A stretch of DNA of 5,957 bases from Planctomycetota bacterium (GTDB lineage: Bacteria; Planctomycetota; Planctomycetia; Planctomycetales; Planctomycetaceae), in assembly GCA_013151585.1 (NCBI GenBank), contig JAADHY010000747.1, forward strand, positions 1,027-6,983, given 5' to 3'. Position 1 is the first letter of the stretch. Every line of letters starts with the position of its first letter. The translations under genes and the position numbers were made by a program. Positions 1 to 5,215 of this stretch are shown piece after piece. Under the pieces are notes generated by a model. That model did no database searches. It was not told where the DNA came from and saw only the letters and a program-made list of their open reading frames with translations.

Positions 1-935
1 CAGCAATGCGCCGCTGTTGCCGTGATCTCGATCGGGTTGTAGCCGACCTCGCGAAAATGGCCTTGGTACGGCTCAGCCGGAAACTCGAACCGAAACCCTT
101 CGACGCCGACGTCCGTGACCGATGGGACGAATCGCTCGACCACCGGCCGCCACTTCAGCCGCACATCGAACCGCAGGGGACGGTCCAGACGCACGCGCCG
201 GCCGTCGATTCCCATGACGCGGAAAACCTGGCGCACCCGCCACCCTTTCAGACCGCTGACATTGCCCGGTTGCCCGCGATAGAGGTATTCCAACAGCGAC
301 TTCTGTTCGTCGTCATGAAGGACCAGTACGATGTCATCACCCCGTCGGTAGGGGCACTTTGCAAGCTCCAGGTCGCGGTCGCCGCGTGACGCTTCCGCCG
401 CTACGCGGACAGCAACGTCGGACCGACGCTTGGGCCCGCCGATCGAGATCAGACCGCCGGCCCAAGACCAGTTGCTCGTCGGACGGCCCCCGTCCGTGTG
501 AGCGGGGCGGGCATCGAGAGCCGTGCCGGGCGTCTTGAAAAGCAGCACCGTCCGCGACGAACCAGCCCCCCGCAGGACCGTATTCGACTGGGCCAAAGTC
601 AGCAAACCGTTCAGCACGTAGCGGCCCGGGGGCACAAAGATCACTTGGCCCGCGCCGGCCTGGATCGCTTTTCGGAAGGCCGCCGTGTCATCGGTTTTGC
701 CGTCTCCTTTTGCGCCAAAACTCTTGACCGAAATCTGAGACGCCGGCACGCGAAACGGCTCCTCGCCGCGTCGATACCCGGCCATCGAAAAGTCTGGCAG
801 ACGGCTTTGCGGGGTCCACCGTTCGCCGGAGGCTCCCCAAAGCAGGGAGTGGGATTCCCCCCGCGCCTGAGCGGCCGCAAGAACAGACAAACCCGCGACA
901 AGAACCAGAACCTGCCGGCTGGGTGAACTCCGCAT
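1..935 (-). CDS. Secreted pectate-lyase-fold (right-handed beta-helix) protein, C-terminus outside window
   Basis: The frame is open from an ATG at 935 down to the window edge, giving 311 codons with no stop, so the C-terminus is missing. Residues 1-24 form a signal peptide: basic start, hydrophobic VLVLVAGLSVLAAA, then an AQA cleavage site, so the product is exported. Residues 69-92 carry SVKSFGAKGDGKTDDTAAFR, the hallmark opening of the pectate lyase superfamily/rhamnogalacturonase-epimerase family (Pfam PF12708, GH28-like). VPPGRYVLNG (about 101-110) and VLRGAGSSRTVLLF (120-133) are the usual first beta-helix rungs, and GYNPIEI near the visible end fits a later rung. Relatives bind or cleave acidic polysaccharides. 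The catalytic residues would lie in the missing part, so lyase, hydrolase and non-catalytic binding cannot be told apart. The start is supported by a strong Shine-Dalgarno. The gene lies 84 bases after the tRNA terminator, so it probably has its own promoter, though I see no clear one. Confidence 0.88.
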   Translation of the reverse strand, partial: MRSSPSRQVLVLVAGLSVLAAAQARGESHSLLWGASGERWTPQSRLPDFSMAGYRRGEEPFRVPASQISVKSFGAKGDGKTDDTAAFRKAIQAGAGQVIFVPPGRYVLNGLLTLAQSNTVLRGAGSSRTVLLFKTPGTALDARPAHTDGGRPTSNWSWAGGLISIGGPKRRSDVAVRVAAEASRGDRDLELAKCPYRRGDDIVLVLHDDEQKSLLEYLYRGQPGNVSGLKGWRVRQVFRVMGIDGRRVRLDRPLRFDVRLKWRPVVERFVPSVTDVGVEGFRFEFPAEPYQGHFREVGYNPIEITATAAHC

Positions 936-946
936 GACCTCCTCCC
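936..946 (-). promoter_or_regulatory. Ribosome binding site of the pectate-lyase-fold gene
   Basis: On the minus strand GGGAGGAGGTC directly precedes the ATG at 935. It is a near-perfect anti-Shine-Dalgarno match. The AGGAGG core sits only two bases from the ATG, but the overlapping GGGAGG gives a normal five-base spacing. It fixes the start ahead of the signal peptide. Confidence 0.7.
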
Positions 947-1019
947 GCACTCGAACTTTCGCTGCCGACCGGACGGTATCGGATTGGTTGCCGATCGCCC
1001 TGGACCTTCCACGACCAAC

Positions 1020-1056
1020 AAAAAAGCCCGAGCTTCCGCAGCGCGACAGCTCGGGC
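1020..1056 (-). terminator. Rho-independent terminator after tRNA-Lys
   Basis: On the minus strand GCCCGAGCT (1056-1048) pairs perfectly with AGCTCGGGC (1034-1026) across a 13-base loop, followed at once by six T (1025-1020). It starts 28 bases after the tRNA 3' end and ends 84 bases before the next start codon, so it should end the tRNA transcript and insulate the pectate-lyase-fold gene. Confidence 0.88.
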
Positions 1057-1084
1057 GAAATGGTCCCAGAAAGCCCATTCGAAG

Positions 1085-1157
<73 letters not shown>

Positions 1158-1230
1158 TCCTGCCGTTTCGACGCGTTCCCCTCGGCGAACGTTCCCGGTT
1201 CTTGCCGGCCACCGAGGCGAATTCGTGGAA

Positions 1231-1259
1231 ATTTTACACATTGCTCCGCGAAATACCAG
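1231..1259 (-). promoter_or_regulatory. Possible promoter of tRNA-Lys
   Basis: On the minus strand CTGGTA (1259-1254) and TAAAAT (1236-1231) are 17 bases apart. The -10 matches TATAAT at five of six positions; the -35 is poor (three of six). A start near 1224 would give a leader of about 67 bases before the tRNA. This small AT-rich patch stands out in GC-rich surroundings. It is a guess from sequence only. Confidence 0.3.
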
Positions 1260-1323
1260 CCCGGAAATCGGGCGAATCGCCGACGCGGACATCGCGGAGT
1301 TTTCCCGAGCGTGTTTTCGGTGG

Positions 1324-1339
1324 CGGTGCGTCGGCACCG
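1324..1339. repeat. Short hairpin beside the nested inverted repeat
   Basis: CGGTGC (1324-1329) and GCACCG (1334-1339) form a perfect six-base-pair stem with a four-base loop, just beside the larger inverted repeat at 1343-1391. No T run follows on either strand, so a classical terminator is unlikely. Confidence 0.4.
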
Positions 1340-1342
1340 GAG

Positions 1343-1391
1343 ACAGCGCGAGGGCCAGCGGGTTTGGCCCGCTGGCGCCCCGCCGCGCTGT
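1343..1391. repeat. Nested inverted repeat (cruciform-like, REP-like)
   Basis: The inner arms GCCAGCGGG (1354-1362) and CCCGCTGGC (1368-1376) pair perfectly over a five-base loop. The outer arms ACAGCGCG (1343-1350) and CGCGCTGT (1384-1391) also pair perfectly, separated from the inner stem by an asymmetric internal loop of three and seven bases. The element lies between the 3' end of the LTxxQ gene and the tRNA. It has no T tract. It could be an intergenic REP-type repeat or a 3'-end structure protecting the upstream mRNA. CCCGCTGG recurs at 1509-1516, next to the stop of the LTxxQ gene. Confidence 0.6.
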
Positions 1392-1516
1392 GTCAACCGG
1401 CTAGCTGGAGTTGCGGTCGCGACAAGCGCGCCGTAGTTGTGTCACGACGGGCCCCGGCCGCGTTCGCGTCCCGCGGTCCAAGCTTCTCGGCGACGCCTGT
1501 CGGTGTAGCCCGCTGG

Positions 1517-2083
1517 TCACGATTCTGTCTTCTTGCGGCGTCCCTTGCCCTTTTTCTTGCCGGGAGCTCCTGGGCCGGCTGCTTTCTTGCCGCGCCGGAC
1601 CCCCCGCTTGGGCAGCTTGGCTTTTTGTTCGTCTGTCAGAATCGTCAAGAGCTTTTCGCGCAGCTCGGCGGTGAGCTCCTTGCGTTTCTTCGCAATCTCA
1701 GCCATCTTTTCTTTCTGCTCGTCCGTGAGGTTCATCGATTTCGCGATTTCTTTCGCCGCTTCTCGGAAGCTCTTTCCCTCTTGCTTCGCTTTCCTCAGAG
1801 CATCTCGGCGTGCCTTTTTCTGTTCCGGCGTGAGGATTTCATTCTGCTCTTTGCGGAGTGCCGCAAATTTCGGAGCAAACTCTTTTCGCAGCTCGTCGAC
1901 TTTCGCTTTTTGCTCGTCGCTCAGCTCAATATCTTTCAGCCACTGATTGAGAACTTGTACTTGCGCCGGACGAGGCCGCTTGCCTCGCCGTTTCCCTTTC
2001 TCGCCTTTTTGAGCGGCCGACAACGGAGCGCCCAGTAGAGCCAACAACATCAAGCCGATCACCCCATTTGCACATCGTCTCAT
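1517..2083 (-). CDS. Secreted Lys-rich protein with four LTxxQ (Spy/CpxP-like) motifs
   Basis: The protein is 188 residues. Residues 1-24 are a signal peptide (MRRC, hydrophobic VIGLMLLALLGAPLSA, AQ), so it is probably periplasmic or secreted. A basic stretch at 26-39 follows. The body is helical and highly charged, with LSDEQ (54-58), LTPEQ (84-88), LTDEQ (119-123) and LTDEQ (149-153), spaced 30, 35 and 30 residues apart. The LTxxQ motif defines the Spy/CpxP family of periplasmic chaperone and stress proteins, and multi-copy versions of unknown role are common in planctomycetes. The tail (about 159-188) is disordered, rich in Lys, Arg and Gly. The start is backed by GGGAGGT seven bases upstream and by the signal peptide. 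A likely promoter lies at 2274-2302. A chaperone-like or polyanion-binding role is inference. Confidence 0.88.
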   Translation of the reverse strand: MRRCANGVIGLMLLALLGAPLSAAQKGEKGKRRGKRPRPAQVQVLNQWLKDIELSDEQKAKVDELRKEFAPKFAALRKEQNEILTPEQKKARRDALRKAKQEGKSFREAAKEIAKSMNLTDEQKEKMAEIAKKRKELTAELREKLLTILTDEQKAKLPKRGVRRGKKAAGPGAPGKKKGKGRRKKTES

Positions 2084-2090
2084 TGCTCGT

Positions 2091-2097
2091 ACCTCCC
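2091..2097 (-). promoter_or_regulatory. Ribosome binding site of the LTxxQ gene
   Basis: GGGAGGT on the minus strand, seven bases before the ATG at 2083. It is a strong Shine-Dalgarno at normal spacing and confirms the start that includes the signal peptide. Confidence 0.75.
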
Positions 2098-2273
2098 TTT
2101 GGATCGGACCTTAGGCAGACAGGGCCGCTGTCACGACGCAACGGCCAAGGTTCGCATTCGATCGCATGTTGGTTGACTGAAGCGAGAGCGTTTCGAACGC
2201 CAGCACAGGCAGGGAGGGAGAAACCGTAAACAGAAAACCTCGCAAGAAGCTGCCGCGAGCAGCACCAACTGCC

Positions 2274-2302
2274 AGCCTACGTCTCACCGGGCAGCCTGTC
2301 AA
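2274..2302 (-). promoter_or_regulatory. Probable sigma70 promoter of the LTxxQ gene
   Basis: On the minus strand a perfect -35 TTGACA (2302-2297) is followed after exactly 17 bases by TAGGCT (2279-2274), which keeps the TA and the final T of the -10 consensus. Transcription would start near 2267 and leave a leader of about 184 bases before the ATG at 2083. The -35 is strong and the -10 only moderate. Confidence 0.45.
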
Positions 2303-2437
2303 GCACCAGCGCGCGAGCTGGGGACCGGGCGTGACTCAGCAACGGCTGGGAATAGCAGGAGCTTTGGGGGCGCCGACTTCATACAACGTTTTCCCCGGTT
2401 CTCCGATTTCACTGGTCCTGTGAATCTGCCGTTTGAG

Positions 2438-3085
2438 CTATTGATAAGTAATCCGGGCCAAGTGGGGCAAAGCATCGCGGGCGGCTTGGCGGCCGCAATC
2501 GATCAGACGTTCTGGTTCGGAGAAGTCGTACCAAGGCACTTGCGAGACGTCCGGACGGATGATGACATCTGCGGCGTCTTTGGCGTGGTGACGAAACTGG
2601 GCCTCGGCGATCTCCGTCATGCGCATCAGAACTTCGAACGCCGTATCACACGAGTCGACCGACCGCAGTTCCGAACTGACATCTACTGCGACCAGGCAAC
2701 GCGTGGCGTACGATCTCGTCAGTATCGTCGGCAGTGGGAAAAAAACGCCGACGTCGCACAGCAGCATATCTCGGAAGCGGACGGGCGGCCAGATGCCCGG
2801 CAGCGAGGCCGAAGCGCGAGCGGCTTTGCGGACAGGCCCCCGTTCCAGCATCACGCTGTGTCCGCTGAGCAAATCTGCGGCTACGATCGTTAAAGGGATG
2901 ACGGACTCGGCAATGTCCGCGTTGGGCAGCAGCACGCGTGTGGCGTCCCGCAAGAGCACGCCCGGCAGCAAAGACGGCCTCGTCAACGCGCGGTGGAATT
3001 GTCGTGTCGCGCGCAGGTAGGCCTTGACGTCATCAAACCATTCAGTGAACGGCGGCCGCGCCTGGTCAGTCGGCGGTGGTGTCAT
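2438..3085 (-). CDS. Patatin-like phospholipase, C-terminal piece (catalytic Asp half)
   Basis: These 215 residues match the second half of bacterial patatin-like phospholipases (RssA/COG1752 type). FHRALTRPSLL (30-40), VIPLTIVAADLLSG (62-75), ASASLPGIWPPV (91-102) and CDVGVFFPLP (110-119) follow the family order. Asp111 is the expected catalytic Asp, but the usual D-G-G/A reads D-V-G. The nucleophile Ser and glycine-rich oxyanion loop are absent here; they lie in the upstream frame ending at 3082. The ATG overlaps that stop as ATGA and has no Shine-Dalgarno. Together the pieces make 294 residues, a normal length for the family. It is either the second half of one gene broken by a one-base frameshift (or sequence error), or a coupled cistron made by reinitiation. 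I favour the frameshift. Confidence 0.75.
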   Translation of the reverse strand: MTPPPTDQARPPFTEWFDDVKAYLRATRQFHRALTRPSLLPGVLLRDATRVLLPNADIAESVIPLTIVAADLLSGHSVMLERGPVRKAARASASLPGIWPPVRFRDMLLCDVGVFFPLPTILTRSYATRCLVAVDVSSELRSVDSCDTAFEVLMRMTEIAEAQFRHHAKDAADVIIRPDVSQVPWYDFSEPERLIDCGRQAARDALPHLARITYQ

Positions 3086-3321
3086 GGCCGAAAGGGCGGA
3101 AATCGCTCGAACCGCGTCGAGCGGATGTACGCGGCCGTCCGCTGCTGGAGCCTCCGCACGTCGGGATCGAAAGCGAAGGCGGCGCCTACCAGGCTCCCCA
3201 TGCTCACGCCGACGATCCGCTCGACCGCGTACCCAGCGTCCACAAGAACTTCGATGACGCCCAAGTGCGCCAAGCCGCGGGCCCCGCCACCTCCCAAAGC
3301 CAACGTAATCCTCTTAGGCAC
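3082..3321 (-). CDS. Patatin-like phospholipase, N-terminal piece (nucleophile half)
   Basis: The frame has 79 codons and starts with GTG. It holds GGGGARGLAHLGVIEVL (10-26), the oxyanion-hole loop, and GVSMGSLVGA (38-47), the G-x-S-x-G nucleophile elbow with Ser40. Both are diagnostic of patatin-like acyl hydrolases, which cleave membrane phospholipid or other acyl esters with a Ser-Asp dyad. It stops at 3082-3084 after RFERFPPFRP, in the variable linker of the family, and the rest continues in the next frame from 3085. Alone it lacks the catalytic Asp and cannot be active. An in-frame stop lies 16 codons upstream with no ATG between, so GTG is the best start; its ribosome site is weak. No signal peptide is seen, so the site of action would be cytoplasmic or on the inner face of the membrane. 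The 533-residue gene ends 203 bases upstream. Confidence 0.75.
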   Translation of the reverse strand: MPKRITLALGGGGARGLAHLGVIEVLVDAGYAVERIVGVSMGSLVGAAFAFDPDVRRLQQRTAAYIRSTRFERFPPFRP

Positions 3322-3507
3322 CGTACCGGCTTTCGCGGAATAGTGATTGATATCAGCGTAGACGTAACAACAACGTTAGGGTCTGCGCAGCATGCGCGCA
3401 TATTGTTCAACATCGGAAACCGTCGTGAGCGCAAGGCGCTGGCCCGCGGTCTTGTCTGCGCTGCGGGGGCACTCAAAGTCGCCGTCTGCCGCTCACTCAT
3501 TTTGATT

Positions 3508-3523
3508 ACGGCCGACGGGCCGT
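3508..3523. other. Perfect short palindrome just after the stop of the 533-residue gene
   Basis: ACGGCC (3508-3513) and GGCCGT (3518-3523) pair perfectly over a four-base loop, one base after the TGA at 3527-3525 on the minus strand. The RNA that follows is A-rich, not T-rich, so a rho-independent terminator is not supported; it may only stabilise the mRNA end. Confidence 0.35.
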
Positions 3524-3524
3524 G

Positions 3525-5126
3525 TCAGGAACGATTCATGATGGCGATCGGCCAGGGACTCACGGCCGCCAATTGGTGCGCTTCCGACTCGGTCGCAACG
3601 AACAAAAAGGCCTCTTCCGGCCCTAACGAGCCCAGGTCCAGGTCGCCCAAAACCCGCCATTCCCGTTCGACCGACCAATCAATTGTTCGGCCGGATGCAG
3701 CCGATGTCGAGAGACGCTGTTGGAAAAAAGGACGTTCAGCTTCGCTCAGCCGCTCCCACGATTCGTCATCGCCGTAAATGACGGGCCGAGCCCCTTGTTG
3801 CTGAAGCCACTCGCAGCGGATACACAGACCATAGGGTTCGAAGTCCCAGCGGCCTCGATGAGCTCGGAACGTCCGCAGTCGCGAAACTTGCCTCAGAGGG
3901 ACAGCCGTAAAACTGACTACCCGATAACCGCCTCGGATCGCCGCCGCCGAACCGCACAGCCGGCGCTGTTGCACGATCCGCATCAAGACCGCCAACGCCG
4001 AGCGGTCGGCCGATGGAAGACCAAACAGAAGCTCGTCCCAGTATTCTTCTTCCGTCTGGTCAGGCCACGGGCCGTCGTGTCGCCGCGTGCAATGGGTCAG
4101 GAAGTCCCAGTCGGCCGCAGGGGGAATGGGCACCAGCGAGGCCTTCGACCGAGCGGTCGCAGCCGTCGCGGCGACCGGCACTGACGGCGAGACGCTCGTT
4201 GACAATGAAGCGGTCTTCCTTGGGTCGTGGCCCATTTGCTCGGGAGGTTCCCAACGGACCGCGCCGGCCCCTTCCAGCTCCTCGACCACCTCGTCCGGCA
4301 CCAGATTGGGTCCGACCGCGAGTAAGACGGATATCTCCCGTTGCGACGGATCCGCCAGGCGCGCTCTCAGTAGTCGCTCCAGGTTGCCGCCGCGTCGCAA
4401 ATGGATTGCCATCAGCTCGTCACTCATCGCCACGACCGCACGGTCTCGCGGCGGTGTCGAGTCGGTGTCACCGGGAAGCCGCTTCTCGCTGGCGTGGGGA
4501 AAAAGGGGCGGCGACAAGAGCAATTCATAAACGTCGCGCCGCGGAGGTTGGAATTTCGTTCTCAGTAACTGCCGCACCCACTGGGAAACATCGCCACGCT
4601 CGGCGATCCGAACCCGAAGCAATCGCAGTCCGAAATGTACGGCGCATCGTTCGAGCACAGGACAAGTCGTCGTACCAACGGCCGTGACCAGCACATCTCG
4701 CTCTGCCTGCAGCCGACCGCAAGCGGCTCGAACTGCACGAAACCATTCAGGCTTTTCGTCCAGAGCACGGCCCAATCGGGAGCTGATCAGACCAACCCGA
4801 CGTCCGGTAGGAACGCCCTGCGGCCAGAAGGCCAATCGTGGTCCCAGCCAGGCACGGACCATCGCCGTCCGGCCGCCAACCAACCCGAAGGTCAGCCGCG
4901 CGCTGTGGCGTCTTTGAGCGTCGATCCACGACACCACGCGTTTGGCCTGACGACGCTCCGCAACCGTAAGTCGCTCGCGACCAGTCGCCCAAGCGTCGCG
5001 AATGACCGGAAACAAATCGATCCCGCAACTGACGCTCGGAAGTAGCTCCTCCCGCAGTCCTGTCGGAAGCATTTTGGCGCCGACGAGGACCTCGACGAGC
5101 CGTTTGGCGACTTCCGAATCATTCAT
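3525..5126 (-). CDS. Unknown two-domain protein: SLOG/DprA-like N-terminal half, DUF2971-like C-terminal domain
   Basis: I do not recognise this 533-residue protein as a named family. Residues 1-75 are helical. Residues 78-290 read like a Rossmann-type nucleotide-binding fold: RRVGLISSRLGR (109-120), DVLVTAVGTTT (144-154), LRLLRVRI (167-174), VVAMSDELMAIHLRRGGN (231-248) and ISVLLAVG (265-272). The SSR, GTTT and RRGG motifs sit where SLOG/DprA/LOG proteins keep ligand-binding residues. A Ser/Ala/Thr-rich linker spans about 299-335. Residues 338-533 form a second domain with GRWDFEPYGLCIRCEWL (425-441), ARPVIYGD (446-453) and DWSVEREWRV (483-492); the late W-x-x-E-x-E-W-R pattern recalls DUF2971. 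There is no signal peptide or membrane segment, so it is probably cytoplasmic. The start is the first ATG, with only a weak GGCGGA-type ribosome site. The gene follows the GDSL hydrolase by 89 bases and precedes the split patatin by 203. Domain calls are read by eye and uncertain. Confidence 0.8.
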   Translation of the reverse strand: MNDSEVAKRLVEVLVGAKMLPTGLREELLPSVSCGIDLFPVIRDAWATGRERLTVAERRQAKRVVSWIDAQRRHSARLTFGLVGGRTAMVRAWLGPRLAFWPQGVPTGRRVGLISSRLGRALDEKPEWFRAVRAACGRLQAERDVLVTAVGTTTCPVLERCAVHFGLRLLRVRIAERGDVSQWVRQLLRTKFQPPRRDVYELLLSPPLFPHASEKRLPGDTDSTPPRDRAVVAMSDELMAIHLRRGGNLERLLRARLADPSQREISVLLAVGPNLVPDEVVEELEGAGAVRWEPPEQMGHDPRKTASLSTSVSPSVPVAATAATARSKASLVPIPPAADWDFLTHCTRRHDGPWPDQTEEEYWDELLFGLPSADRSALAVLMRIVQQRRLCGSAAAIRGGYRVVSFTAVPLRQVSRLRTFRAHRGRWDFEPYGLCIRCEWLQQQGARPVIYGDDESWERLSEAERPFFQQRLSTSAASGRTIDWSVEREWRVLGDLDLGSLGPEEAFLFVATESEAHQLAAVSPWPIAIMNRS

Positions 5127-5162
5127 CGTTGTCCGCCTGTTCGCGCCGCGTCTCGGGAAACG

Positions 5163-5194
5163 AGCCGTCTGTCGTAGAGAGATGGCTGACGGCT
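5163..5194 (-). terminator. Weak hairpin between GDSL hydrolase and the 533-residue gene
   Basis: AGCCGTC (5194-5188 on the minus strand) pairs with GACGGCT (5169-5163) across an 18-base loop in the 89-base gap. The sequence after it is CGTTTCCC, with only three T. It could attenuate read-through, but as a terminator it is poor, and the two genes may be co-transcribed. Confidence 0.22.
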
Positions 5195-5215
5195 TCGTCG
5201 GAAAGAAAGCCCGCG

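Larger units (their letters stand above)
1158..1516. other. Intergenic gap, no gene seen
   Basis: These 359 bases between the stop of the LTxxQ gene and the tRNA hold no frame with a recognisable protein, start context and independent length. The open frames here are shadows of neighbouring genes or run through the tRNA. The gap holds a possible tRNA promoter near 1231-1259 and a cluster of hairpins at 1324-1391. Confidence 0.6.
2084..2437. other. Intergenic gap with promoter and long leader, no gene seen
   Basis: These 354 bases between the patatin stop and the LTxxQ start hold no convincing protein gene. A 63-codon minus-strand frame at 2302-2111 starts with the TTG of a TTGACA promoter element and has no ribosome site or recognisable content. 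A weak hairpin just after the patatin stop (2405-2426, one bulge) has no T run. The main content is the promoter at 2274-2302 and the leader that follows it. Confidence 0.6.

Noticed and set aside
641..1078. A 145-codon minus-strand frame across the terminator and the start of the pectate-lyase-fold gene.
   Set aside because: It starts upstream of the terminator, has no family resemblance and is out of frame with the well-supported gene that begins at 935.
1202..2038. A 278-codon plus-strand frame.
   Set aside because: It is antisense to the LTxxQ gene; its Phe/Leu-rich content is the complement of Lys/Glu codons.
2405..2426. Hairpin after the patatin stop as a terminator.
   Set aside because: The stem is short with a bulge and there is no T tract.
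3076..3100. Programmed -1 frameshifting in the patatin.
   Set aside because: The bases before the stop do not form a canonical X-XXY-YYZ slippery heptamer, and I see no clear downstream stimulatory hairpin.
3204..3500. A 98-codon minus-strand frame starting upstream of the patatin.
   Set aside because: More than a third of it is patatin DNA read in another frame, and there is no ribosome site; the patatin frame has clear motifs.
2438..5126. A CBASS-type defence operon (patatin effector beside a nucleotide-sensing protein).
   Set aside because: No CD-NTase cyclase or Cap accessory gene is present, and the patatin resembles the RssA/COG1752 type. The defence idea is kept only as a hypothesis.
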